From assembly GCA_030998015.1 (NCBI GenBank), contig JARWMV010000111.1:1-49636 (forward strand): a stretch of 49,636 nt of DNA, given 5' to 3'. The DNA is from Ceratorhiza oryzae-sativae (lineage: Eukaryota; Basidiomycota; Agaricomycetes; Cantharellales; Ceratobasidiaceae). Within the stretch, counting starts at the first letter, position 1, and every line of letters begins with the position of its first letter. The position numbers were made by a program, and so were the translations under genes. Positions 1 to 10,220 of the stretch are shown in pieces. Below the pieces are notes generated by a model. That model searched no databases. It saw only the letters and a list, made by a program, of their open reading frames with translations, and was not told where the DNA came from.

Positions 1-1107
1 AGAATCCGGAATATTACTTTTTCGCTACCGCGCAAAGAGAACCATTGCGAGATCTTTACCCGGAGCTAGCGAAAAACTTGGAATTTAACCATGTTTGCCA
101 ATTCTGAACAACTCAGAAGTCCTTATAGACTTAAGATGGGACCAGAAGGGGGAAACCTATATAATTTCCGGAAGGTAATACTTTCCCCCTGCAAAAAGCC
201 TAGGTACAATTAATTATACCTAGGACTTTTTGCCGGAAGAGCGCTAAAGCGGCCGTGGGCGGCAGGGGACTCCGTATTATCGTAATTTTCAATAGAGACC
301 CCTCCGCGCTCTTTGATCGCCCGCAGGGCGGCCTAAGCGCGGAGGGCTCCAATAATCGGCGAGGTATTGCGAGGTACCCTGGAACTTTAAGTTCCAGGGT
401 ACCTCGGAATCAGACGCCGGCCGCGCTGGGGACGCCCGAAATGCACCTTTACGGTGGTTTTGGGCCCTAGTGCCCCCCCAAGTGGGGGGTCAATGGCGCC
501 ACAAGTTTTGTGGCGCGCATTGCAATCATTGGGGGTCCATTTGAAAGGGTCGACGGTTACATTTTGTTAGTTGCTCAATTTTAAAATAGTGTACCTAAAT
601 TTTCCCCCAATTAAATCAAATGGAATAGATCTATCCTTTTTCATGTAATATATTTAAAATCGATCTTTAATATGTTCTCATTTTATGTAGCGGTTAAGTT
701 CTGTTTTTTTTTTATAAAAAACTATGTCTCTTTTATATTAATTAAAAAGAGTCGGTCTGAACATACCAACTCAATACTGGAGGAATTTAATCCTCCTCCA
801 TTAGCAAGAGAAAAACGAATGGCTAAGCTTAATCAATCAATCCCTCGAGAATCGATGTAGATTTGCCTTCGCAAATCATCGATTCTCGGCGAGGTATTGC
901 AATACCTCGCCGCTTCGCGGCCTCGCGCTCCCCTCCGGCGCCTGATTCCGAGGAATCAGGCGCCTCCCGTGGGGTATGGGCCCGAGCGGACCGACGGTCC
1001 CTAACCCCACGGGAGGGAATAAAATAAATTCACATTCGGTGCCTAGATTTAGAGGGCCACGTAAAGCGCGGAGTATTTCTTGTTTTCCAGGTGGAGATTC
1101 ATTTTTG
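1..1107. other. Gene-free, hairpin-rich stretch
   Basis: No gene recognised. It holds several GC hairpins: a long one at about 193-232, a family C hairpin at 300-345, the GGTACC hairpin at 371-400, a hairpin around 465-495, and a compound one at 842-1015. An AT-rich core at 560-780 has no recognisable coding content. The mirror copy is 30537-31643. Bases 357-478 recur at 49515-49636. Confidence 0.6.
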
Positions 1108-1360
1108 CAGCGCGCTATGCGGCTGCCCAGCAGCGCGCTATGCGGCTGCCCAGCAGCGCGCTATGCGGCTGCCCAGCAGCGCGCTATGCGGCTGCCCAGC
1201 AGCGCGCTATGCGGCTGCCCAGCAGCGCGCTATGCGGCTGCCCAGCAGCGCGCTATGCGGCTGCCCAGCAGCGCGCTATGCGGCTGCCCAGCAGCGCGCT
1301 ATGCGGCTGCCCAGCAGCGCGCTATGCGGCTGCCCAGCAGCGCGCTATGCGGCTGCCCAG
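1108..1360. repeat. 23-bp tandem repeat, 11 units
   Basis: Eleven perfect head-to-tail copies of a 23-bp unit (CAGCGCGCTATGCGGCTGCC plus CAG). Because 23 is not a multiple of three, it is open in several frames and produces artefactual reading frames. A single unit also occurs near the palindrome centre (about 15503 and 16070). The mirror locus has 13 units. Confidence 0.95.
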
Positions 1361-1503
1361 AAGACCTAATAAATTAGTCTGGTCTCTATCTCGGTCAACA
1401 TCGTTCCGTGGTTTGCTTCCATGCAAGATTTATAAAATCTTGCTGGACCTGTATCCGCCGGCGGGCTGCCCTAGAGTAATTGACACGAGATAGGGTTTAT
1501 AAG

Positions 1504-1576
1504 TGCCGAAAGTTGGAGTTGAACCAAGCATTTAAATCTTACAAGGAAATCGTTTTACCAATTAAACTATTTCGGC
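1504..1576 (-). tRNA. tRNA-Thr (UGU)
   Basis: 73-nt cloverleaf with acceptor GCCGAAA/TTTCGGC and discriminator A. The D arm has stem GTTT/AAAC and the T loop reads TTCAACT. The anticodon loop CTTGTAA gives UGU. The anticodon stem (ATTTC/GATTT) has two T-T mismatches and the T stem one C-C mismatch, so the gene may be degenerating. It lies just outside the 23-bp array. Identical copy in the other arm. Confidence 0.75.
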
Positions 1577-2015
1577 GGTAGGGTTGTGGTCCTGACCCAG
1601 GGAAAATAAAACCCCCGGAAAGCGGGAAGGGGACTTAAAGACCAATTTTGTAAAGCATCATTGAAGGCATTATGTTCTTTAACAATTCTCCGCGCTCTTT
1701 GATCGCCCGAAGGGCGGCCTAAGCGGGGGCTCGTCTTGTGGCGCGCATTGCAATCATTGGGGAGCAGCTGAAAGGGAAGAGAGAGAACTCCTACCCTAAC
1801 CCTGTCGTCAGCGTGTACAAGTACACGCTGCTAGGGAACCTCTTCCCCTCCGCGCTCTTTGATCGCCCGCAGGGCGGCCTAAGCGCGGAGTGCTTCGGAG
1901 CCGTCTGTGTACGGCTTAAGCCGCACACAGACGTCTCCTCTACAAGCGTGAAATTGTTGCACGTACGTGCAACAACTTCTAGGGGACGGGTCAAGAATCG
2001 GTGCTTTGCGAAGGC

Positions 2016-2187
2016 CCGCGCGCGTTAGTTGCTGGTGGGACTTGTCCCACCAACCAACGTGAGCAATCGCAACCGTTTGCGATTGCTAGTGCGCGGCATA
2101 ATATCGATATTTAGCCGCCGGCTGAAAATGACGAACGGTCGTCATTTTCTACGAGGGAATCTTTAGGATTCCCTCTAACGCCGGCGG
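2016..2187 (-). mobile_element. Family A palindromic element
   Basis: 172 bp, full length, with imperfect terminal inverted repeats CCGCCGGCGTTAG/CTAACGCGCGCGG. It abuts the C-terminal end of the HEG fragment 2188-2924. Strand minus is used for copies that begin with CCGCGCGCGTTAG on the plus strand. Confidence 0.9.
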
Positions 2188-2924
2188 GCGACGATTCTGT
2201 GGGGCTGTATCACAGGTAATGATTTGGATGGAATTCTAAAACCGGCCCCATTTTTGTTAATGGTGCAATTTAAATTCCATTTATGACCCGTGCACGCCTG
2301 CGAACGCCTTGGCTTAAGCCAAGGCGGCCCTGGCGTGCGCGCGGCGTCTGATTCCGAGGCAATACCTCGCCGAGAATCGATGATTTGCGAAGGCAAATCT
2401 ACATCGATTCTCGAGGGGGCTAAAAGATTTACCTCGGCCAAAGTAAAACAATTTGTGGAAAGATAAATTACTCGGTTTTTATTACAGAAACCACCGTCAT
2501 CACACAGCCAATAGGCGAGCCCTAAAGGCGTTAATAACTCACCGATGTTGTTAGGAATTATTTTGTTACCTTCAATGTAAAATAAGTTATGGAATTCGGT
2601 AAAACAAGGCAACGAATAAGTTCTAAAATATACAGAACCATACTCCATCCCGGGCCGTGTTTTAAGAACCCGGCTCTGAGTTTTAGGAGCAGTAAGGCAA
2701 TAAGTTATGAATAAGTCGAACAGGTGAAAAAGATAATCCTTGTGAATTAGCCCTTGTTCAAATTTTAATAATACATTTACACCCCCTTTACCTTTTCTAA
2801 AATTCAAATCACCCAAAATAAGACCAATTAGTATATCTTTGTGGTATTGGGAAAGAACAAATTTCGATCGCTCTAGACTGGAAAGGCCCCGTGTTTGAAC
2901 AGTTTGATTTTGGAAAGTAATTCC
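2188..2924 (-). pseudogene. LAGLIDADG homing endonuclease remnant, left copy
   Basis: Mirror of 28674-29410; see that entry for the reading. The fragment is bounded on both sides by family A elements and has a long GC-rich insert in its C-terminal half. Confidence 0.75.
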
Positions 2925-3096
2925 CCGCCGGCGTTAGAGGGAATCCTAAAGATTCCCTCGTAGAAAATGACGACCGTTCGTCATTTTCAGCCGGCGGCTA
3001 AATATCGATATTATGCCGCGCACTAGCAATCGCAAACGGTTGCGATTGCTCACGTTGGTTGGTGGGACAAGTCCCACCAGCAACTAACGCGCGCGG
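2925..3096 (+). mobile_element. Family A palindromic element
   Basis: 172 bp, full length. It truncates the N-terminal side of the neighbouring HEG remnant. Confidence 0.9.
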
Positions 3097-4639
3097 GCTG
3101 TTTAATAAATTATTTTTCATGGTAATTTGTGTTTTCGATCTTATGACTTCATGTTTCGTATTAAATTTCTAGGTTTTTCAACCGAAGGACCAGCTGGGAT
3201 CATAATAAAAATGACCTAGAAACATAACCCCGTGGGCAGCATGGCTTAATACTTGCTGCTCCAGGTAACCAGGTTGATCTGACTAGACCAACCTGCTTCA
3301 ATATTTCAATTGACGGAAGTTGATCTGGTCAGACCAACTGACTTTTTTGCAGACGTCAATTTCCCGTCGGGTCGTAGGGGGATTGAAGAGTTATTATTGT
3401 AATAAAGCAGGCCTTGTTTTAATTAAAGCCCGCTTTTTTAATGATGTTTCTTACCCGTGCCCGCCTACGATCGCAGCTCCGCCTCAAGTTATAAACATTT
3501 CCGAAGCCATGTTCTTGGTATACAAAGACCGCAGAGCTGGTCCTGCGCGGCTAAATATTTAGAATTGAAAATCTTTTGAGAACCATGGCATAGCCCGCGC
3601 CCTACAAACGAAGATGAGGCGTGACAAAGCCGACAGGACGGCGGCAATTGCCGCCCATGTCGCGGCATCTACAATACAGAACTCCTAATTGACCACGGGC
3701 CCTAGCATTAATTGTAGGGTCCCACTAATATCACCCCATTTTGTCTAAGACCTTGACCCGCCGCGGGCTGACGACAAGGAGTAATGCCGTACTCAATAGG
3801 TTCCAATTCTGTCTAAATTTTAAATTGGTATGGTACCCCATCCTCTGAAAAAGGGTCGTCTTCCAGATGGAGATTATTCTCCTCCAGAAGACTTTAAACA
3901 AAAATCCACTTCCTTCTGGGCCTATCTACGTAGTCCGCGGAGCACGCCCTTTTAAAACAATCATTCCCTGAACTTTTCTTCCCCTTTTCCAACAGGGCGG
4001 ATAAAGTGTGATTGACTAAAATTGAACAGAAAAGCTACCCTAACCCTGTCGAAGAGTATTCACCCTCAAGCTTCGGAGCCGTCTGTGTACGGCTTAAGCC
4101 GCACACAGACGTCTCCTCTACAAGCGTGAAATTGTTGCACGTACGTGCAACAACTTCTAGGGGACGGGTCAGGCATAATTAAGGGGTTCGGTTTGAAATA
4201 TCAGGGCCCCTCTAAATCTAACCCGTGCACGCCTACGATCGCAGCTCCGCCTCAAGCGTGAAGTTGTTGCACGTACGTGCAACAATTTAAGCTAGAGGAT
4301 CAGCTGCGGCCCTGGCGTGCGCGGGCGTCTGATTCCGAGGTACCCTGGAACTTAAAGTTCCAGGGTACCTCGCAATACCTCGCCGCTTCGCGGCCTCGCG
4401 CTCCCCTCCGGCGCCTGATTCCGAGGAATCAGGCGCCTCCCGTGGGGTATGGGCCCGAGCGGACCGACGGTCCCTAACCCCACGGGAGGGAATAAAATGA
4501 ATTCACCTACTGACCCCCAAACATGTGCAGCTACGCTGCATTGTTTGGTGGGCAGCAATGTCGGGGGTCTACTGACCCCCAAACATGTGCAGCTACGCTG
4601 CATTGTTTGGTGGGCAGCAACCCCCCGATATTGTAATGC
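3097..4639. other. Gene-free stretch with mixed palindromes
   Basis: No gene recognised. It contains a family H hairpin (3309-3360), paired CTTCTGGAGGAG/CTCCTCCAGAAG-type hairpins near 3860-3890, a family D hairpin string at 4035-4170 and a GGTACC hairpin at 4338-4370. The mirror is 26959-28501. Confidence 0.5.
3309..3360. repeat. Family H hairpin
   Basis: Outer stem ATTGACG/CGTCAAT and inner stem GTTGATCTGGTC/GACCAAC. Other copies are at 7974-8025, 23573-23624, 28238-28289 and 38824-38875. Role unknown. Confidence 0.75.
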
Positions 4640-4686
4640 CCGCCGGCGTTAGAGGGAATCCTAAAGATTCCCTCTAACGCGCGCGG
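4640..4686 (+). mobile_element. Short 47-bp derivative of family A
   Basis: It keeps only the outer stem and first hairpin of family A (CCGCCGGCGTTAGAGGGAAT to the terminal CTAACGCGCGCGG); about 125 internal bases are missing. Other copies are 26912-26958 and 35077-35123. Confidence 0.85.
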
Positions 4687-4884
4687 CAATGTCGGGGGTC
4701 TACGGTGCCTAGATTTATAGGGATTCCCTGTATTTACAGTCTTCCAGGGTGGAAATAAATATCCATCACAGAAAAAACCTTCCGAGCTTTAGCTCGGCAT
4801 ATAGCGTAAAAGACGCATATATTATTTAACCCTTAATTTTACGCGATTATTGTAACAATAATTTATTTTGTTTAAATAAATTAA

Positions 4885-4967
4885 TACGAACAAAGAGACT
4901 TGAACTCTTACGGATCTACTCCACTTTTACTTAACAAAAGACTGGCTACCAATTTCAGCATGTTCGC
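4885..4967 (-). tRNA. tRNA-Leu (UAA)
   Basis: 83-nt type II tRNA with a long variable arm. The acceptor is GCGAACA/TGTTCGT, discriminator A. The anticodon stem CTTTT/AAAAG encloses GTTAAGT, giving UAA. It reads UUA and UUG codons, which are common in the AT-rich nad4 and rps3. Confidence 0.88.
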
Positions 4968-5442
4968 TTTTTAAATGGACTTGTTGTGGGATTTACAGCT
5001 CCTATGTATTTTGAAATATATAGGAGTATGTTCCGGAAAAAAAGAGACCGGAGGGGAGCAAAATTTTATATAGACCCCGGAACCGGCCCTGTGTGGTCCC
5101 TCTAGGAGGGGTTTCGCCCAAGGCCATGCAGGAACGGTTCGTGCGCATGACCTTATAAGCCGATTTTGTATCGCATCATAGTAGACCCCCAACAAGGCAA
5201 TGGCCTCCCAATGCGTCACAAACGTATTGGGGGGGCCATTACCTTATTGGGGGGCGGATGCCCCTCAAACAATGCAGCGTAGCTGCACATGTTTGGGGGG
5301 CAGTAGGAATATGCGGTGACAACAAATCTAACGCGCTCTTTGATCGCCCGCAGGGCGGCCTAAGAGGTTCCCTAGCAGCGTGTACTTGTACACGCTGACG
5401 ACAGGGTTAGGGTAGCTTATCATTGACCGCAGGCCCGGAGAA

Positions 5443-6323
5443 ATATATTTATAACCAGAGCCATATTTATTTCCCCTACAAACCCAAAGGCCTCCCAATG
5501 CGTTACCAAGCCTGTAAGGCACGCCCTACGGGCCAGCGTATTGGGAGTGCCATTACCCCCCCAAACAATGCAGCATAGCTGCATCAGTTTGGGGGGTCGA
5601 CGGGGCGCTTGGCCAAAGGCACAATGCGCCCACATCGTGGTTGGGACGCCCACATCGTGGTTGGGACACGGGTTGTAACATTTTAAATTCCATTTAATAT
5701 TTAAAACGGTAACTAAAAGATCTACTTCTTTTATTGTATAAGAATCTGTACACAACACTGTATGGTTACTTCCCCAAATTGGGGGTGTAGATTTGCCTGC
5801 GCAAATCACCCCCAATTTAGGAGTCCTCAGCGCTTAGGCCGTGCCTAAAGGCGCGATCAGAGAGCGCTGCCCAACTCCTGCCCCCCAATAAGGTAATGGC
5901 CCCCCCAATACGTTGGCCTTACAGGCTTGGTAACGCATTGGGAGGCCATTGCCTTGTTGGGGGTCTACGATAAGTATTCTTATCGTGGTTGGGTTGGAGT
6001 TTTATTAAAAGTCCCATCATCGCGCAACAAGTAAGCTAAACCTAAGGGTGTCAACAATTCCCCCTATGTTGGACCCTAACCCTGTCGTCAGCGTGTACAA
6101 GTACACGCTGCTAGGGAACCTCTTCCCCTCCGCGCTCTTTGATCGCCCGCAGGGCGGCCTAAGCGCGGAGTGCTTCGGAGCCGTCTGTGTACGGCTTAAG
6201 CCGCACACAGACGTCTCCTCTACAAGCGTGAAATTGTTGCACGTACGTGCAACAACTTCTAGGGGACGGGTCAGGAACTTGTTTTACCCCTGCTTTGTAA
6301 AATAGTTCTAATAGTTCATTAAA
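5443..6323 (-). pseudogene. Fragmented LAGLIDADG homing endonuclease, left copy
   Basis: Mirror of 25275-26155; see that entry. Coding pieces are separated by family D, F and J palindromes and by a one-base frameshift. Confidence 0.7.
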
Positions 6324-7513
6324 ACCCCATTTTGGCTAAGGACCGAAGGCCCATGACCCGCCGCCGTATGGACTTTGATTCCGAGGTAGCCTGGAACCTC
6401 GGGGGTCCAGGCTACCTCGCAATACCCCGCCTCCTGGATCTCTAGAGATCCAGGGAGCGGAGCTGCCCTAGAGGGACAGGAGGCGGCGGTAGGGCCGGCT
6501 CCTGCCCCCCAAACATGTGCAGCTACGCTGCATTGTTTGAGGGGCATACGATCGTGCAAGCACGATCCTCCGCCGGCCCGGTAACAACGATTCGAAGAAT
6601 CCGGAAGGTTCGATTTATTTTTATAAGCTCTTCTTATATTTCCCTCCGCGCTTAGATCGCGCCAGAGGCGCGGCCCACGCGCGTCGGGGCGTAGGGGGAA
6701 ATACTCCCGAAAACTTAGTCTGGCCTCTATCTCGGTCAACATCGTTCCGTGGTTTGCTTCCATGCAAGATTTATAAAATCTTGCTGGACCTGTATCCGCC
6801 GGCGGGCTGCCCTAGAGTAGTTGACACGAGATAGGGTCGGGGTATCCTTCAACAAAATGGGTTTAGGACTTACAGCCCATAACCATTTGGAATCTATGAG
6901 TACGGCAGCACTCCTGTGGGCCCTATTCGGACTCCTCCCAACCACGATAAGTCCCCTAGCTGAAATTGGCTCCGAAGCTTGAGGGTGAATACTCTTCGAC
7001 AGGGTTAGGGTAGGATCGCAGGCCCGGAGTAAAATAGTATATCATTTAATTTGTGATTTAATCCTACATCTAATCTTTTTAATAATAAATCCGTTATGTC
7101 TTCAACATATTTCCAACTCTCTGATCGCGCCTTTAGGCGCGGCCTAAGCGCTGAGGACTCCTAAACTGGGGGTGATTTGCGCAGGCAAATCTACACCCCC
7201 AATTTGGGGTAATGAAGTAATTGAGATTTGCCCCGCTGGCAGGAAAGCTGAGTATTTTTTTTACCCCAATTTTCGAAAATTAGGAGTACGCTGCCGCATT
7301 CGGCCGCTCTATCGTACCCCCCGTGGTGGTGAGGACCGTCGCTACGCTCGGGCCCATCCACCACGGGAGGCGCCTGATTCCTAGGTTGTGCGCGAGGCGG
7401 CCCCTCTGGCCGCGAGCCCGCGCACGCCAGGGCCGCAGCTTAAGCTGCGATCGTAGGCGGGCACGGGTAAGATAGAGCGTTCTAACAGCGGCAGCTACAG
7501 CAGGTAAGTGGAA
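6324..7513. other. Stretch of palindromes with one unassigned open remnant
   Basis: It holds the hairpin GGTCCAGCAAGA...TCTTGC (about 6755-6795), a family R hairpin near 6852-6925, family C and J hairpins (about 7110-7206) and an unassigned open segment at 7026-7115. The mirror is 24085-25274. Confidence 0.5.
7026..7115 (-). other. Unassigned open segment, left copy
   Basis: Mirror of 24483-24572. A 30-codon open, AT-rich stretch between GC palindromes, with no family assignment. Confidence 0.25.
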
Positions 7514-7585
7514 TAGCCTTTACCAGATTCGAACTGGCATTGGCCGCGTGAAGGGCGGCAGTATTAACCATTATACTAAAAGACC
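7514..7585 (-). tRNA. tRNA-Glu (UUC) with C33
   Basis: 72-nt cloverleaf with acceptor GGTCTTT/AAAGGCT, D stem GTAT/ATAC and T stem GCCAG/CTGGT. The anticodon stem GCCGC/GCGGC is perfect. The loop reads CCTTCAC, so the anticodon is TTC but position 33 is C in place of the nearly universal U. Both arm copies agree. Confidence 0.85.
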
Positions 7586-8060
7586 TCGACTCACCTATTT
7601 CAATGGACTTGGTATTGGCGTATCTCAAAGAGTCTAAAAGATTTAGATCTAATTTAGGCCGATGTACTACTGACTGTGGGCTCTCTACGGACTCCTCCCA
7701 ACCACGATAAGTCCCCTAGCTGGGCCGGCTCCTCAAAGTCCATACGGCGGCGGGGTATTAGTTTAAGAGGGGAATCTCTGTAGTATATTTATACTTCTAA
7801 AGGAACCCCTGAATTTTTCCTCTTCCTTTTTAAGGAAACCGCGTCTCTCTTTAATAGAGACGCACCAAAAAAATTTGTTGTTTTATTTCACCAAAATGGT
7901 GTAAGGACTTACAGCCCTTCACCATCTGGAGTACGAAAGCGCTCCTGTGGGCCCTCTTCGGTGCCCTACGGAAATTGACGTCTGCAAAAAAGTCAGTTGG
8001 TCTGACCAGATCAACTTCCGTCAATTATCCGCAGCTGCAGTAATTTTTTTTTTTTGGAGC

Positions 8061-8131
8061 TGGCGACATCAGGAATCGAACCTAAACTAGCAGTTCATGA
8101 GACTACTGTGCTACCAATACACTTTCTCGCC
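8061..8131 (-). tRNA. tRNA with CAU anticodon (Met or Ile)
   Basis: 71-nt cloverleaf with acceptor GGCGAGA/TGTCGCC (one G-G mismatch) and discriminator A. The anticodon stem GTAGT/ACTGC encloses CTCATGA, giving CAU. It could be elongator or initiator tRNA-Met, or a lysidine-modified tRNA-Ile; sequence alone does not decide. Two other CAU tRNAs lie at 37837 and 39596. Confidence 0.85.
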
Positions 8132-8445
8132 TATCACACATTTTCATCTTTTAGGCCTAACCCCAATTTCACTAGGAACCTACCCACAGGTCTAGGACCT
8201 GGGGTGTGTCTAATAAACTTGTTCGATACGTCCATCTCACTATAACCCCTATTTTCCCGACCCGTCCCCTAGAAGTTGTTGCACGTACGTGCAACAATTT
8301 CACGCTTGTAGAGGAGACGTCTGTGTGCGGCTTAAGCCGTACACAGACGGCTCCGAAGCTTGAGGGTGAATACTCTTCGACAGGGTTAGGGTAGGACCTA
8401 ATTAGGGTAGGACCGAAAAACAAAAATTGGCCCCCGGCCCGCTCC

Positions 8446-8617
8446 CCGCGCGCGTTAGTTGCTGGTGGGACTTGTCCCACCAACCAACGTGAGCAATCGC
8501 AACCGTTTGCGATTGCTAGTGCGCGGCATAATATCGATATTTAGCCGCCGGCTGAAAATGACGAACGGTCGTCATTTTCTACGAGGGAATCTTTAGGATT
8601 CCCTCTAACGCCGGCGG
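8446..8617 (-). mobile_element. Family A palindromic element
   Basis: 172 bp, full length. It is flanked by CGCTCC and GGAGCG, which together form a palindrome, as if inserted at a palindrome centre. Confidence 0.9.
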
Positions 8618-8638
8618 GGAGCGGATCTAGGGCCGCAG

Positions 8639-8796
8639 GGGTGAGAATAAAGTTGGTGAATTGAATCCTTTAAGACGGACTTTAATTCCTCTTTCTCCTT
8701 TTTAGTTACGACCTGAATCTTACTGATCGATCGGAAAGTGCCATTCACTTTCAATTGAAGTTGCATGGCGAATTTGTGACAAAATTTTAAAAAAAG
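8639..8796 (-). pseudogene. Open coding remnant, possibly plasmid-type DNA polymerase (left copy)
   Basis: Mirror of 22802-22959; see that entry. Confidence 0.3.
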
Positions 8797-9060
8797 ATCC
8801 CATTGTATGTTGGGAGGGGGTCAAAAAATTGATTTCCAAAAACACCCCCAAACATGTGCAGCTACGCTGCATTGTTTGGGGGGCATCCACCCCCCAAATG
8901 AAGCAATTACGGGGCCTCTAAAATAGCTTTGCTATTTTAAGTGGCCCCTAATTGCATCATTGGGGGTCTACGGGCATGGACTTATAGCGCATAATCAACT
9001 TGGAGTACTGCAGCTGCAGTAATTTTTATGAGAGCTATGTTCCCATTAAAATATAGAATG

Positions 9061-9183
9061 TTAGAGACGACCTATTGATGCTGAATCAGGCAATACAACG
9101 ACTGTATAATGATCTACTATAGCATCATTATATCGCCATGTAGATAATATTTCAGACCTGTACACTCTTCCCTGATTTTTCTG
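9061..9183 (-). other. Unassigned open segment ending in TAA, left copy
   Basis: Mirror of 22415-22537; see that entry. Confidence 0.3.
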
Positions 9184-9260
9184 GGTGGCACTCAGTGCCG
9201 TCCTTAAAAAAATCGGAGTAAGATTAACGTAATAAAATTTACGTCACTTTTTCGTATGAA

Positions 9261-9516
9261 TATGACCCGTGCACGCCTGCGAACGCCTTGGCTTAAGCCA
9301 AGCAAGCTTGGCTCATATTGACCTTAAGGTCAATAATCAAGCCAAGGCGGCCCTGGCGTGCGCGCGGCGTCTGATTCCGAGGTACCCTGGAACTGAAAGT
9401 TCCAGGGTACCTCGCAATACCTCGCCGCGAACGCGGCCTCGATAACCATACCCACGGGTCAACAGCATGTATTTATATATAAATACAATGCTGGTTGACC
9501 CTAAGCGGGGGTATGA
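9261..9516 (-). mobile_element. Family G palindromic element with 5-bp direct repeats
   Basis: The element at 9266-9511 is flanked by TATGA at 9261-9265 and 9512-9516. On the minus strand it begins CCCCCGCTTAGGGTC, ends GTGCACGGG and is bounded by TCATA. It contains the GGTACC hairpin and an additional nested hairpin (TTGACCTTAAGGTCAA) missing from simpler G copies such as 2280-2330. Confidence 0.85.
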
Positions 9517-10048
9517 TAAATAAAATAAATTTATCTCACTTAATTCATGTGGTAGACCAATATTAAGTCTAATATTTTAAAGATACTTTATAGTTTTTAC
9601 AATAAGATAAATTAACTAAAGCATACTTAGGGGGGTCGGGAAACCAGACCCCTTTATTTTATCACCTAACTTAAAAGTTTTGAAGTATAGTCTCTTTTAC
9701 TTTTACTTTTTTCTAACGCGCTCTTTGATCGCCCGAAGGGCGGCCTAAGCGCTCTTTGATCGCCCGCAGGGCGGCCTAAGCGCTCTTTGATCGCCCGCAG
9801 GGCGGCCTAAGCGCTCTTTGATCGCCCGCAGGGCGGCCTAAGCGCGGAGGGCTCCACTAATCGATGATTTGCGAAGGCAAATCTACACCCTGCCTAGAGA
9901 ACTGCGCTTTAGCGCACGTCTTGGCAGGGGTATCGATTAGCGGGGTTCAGTTAAAAAATCCTTTTGATGATTTCCATCTGACTGTGGGAGGCCTGCCTCA
10001 GGCGATTTAGCGCATGTTAAAGGAATAATACTTAATAACACACATTCT
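9517..10048. other. Gene-free: AT-rich block and family C tandem hairpins
   Basis: An AT-rich block with the hairpin AGGGGTCTGGTTTCCCGACC (reverse strand) at about 9630-9652 precedes four successive family C hairpins (GCGCTCTTTGATCGCCC units, about 9716-9850). Then comes family I with a family B hairpin nested in it (about 9858-9942). No gene seen. The mirror is 21550-22081. Confidence 0.6.
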
Positions 10049-10220
10049 CCGCGCGCGTTAGTTGCTGGTGGGACTTGTCCCACCAACCAACGTGAGCAAT
10101 CGCAACCGTTTGCGATTGCTAGTGCGCGGCATAATATCGATATTTAGCCGCCGGCTGAAAATGACGAACGGTCGTCATTTTCTACGAGGGAATCTTTAGG
10201 ATTCCCTCTAACGCCGGCGG
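10049..10220 (-). mobile_element. Family A element overlapping the 3' end of nad4 (left)
   Basis: 172 bp, full length. Its inner end provides the last twelve codons and TAG stop of the left nad4 copy. Confidence 0.92.

Noticed and set aside
1108..1360. CRISPR array or repeat-protein gene in the 23-bp array
   Set aside because: Units are head to tail with no spacers, and the frames are open only because the unit lacks stops in several phases.
1791..1994. Recurrent small proteins (for example at 1791, 6017, 25390, 32808 and 44987) containing the VVARTCNNFTLVEETSVCGL string
   Set aside because: They are translations of the family D palindrome string on either strand, with no constraint beyond DNA identity.
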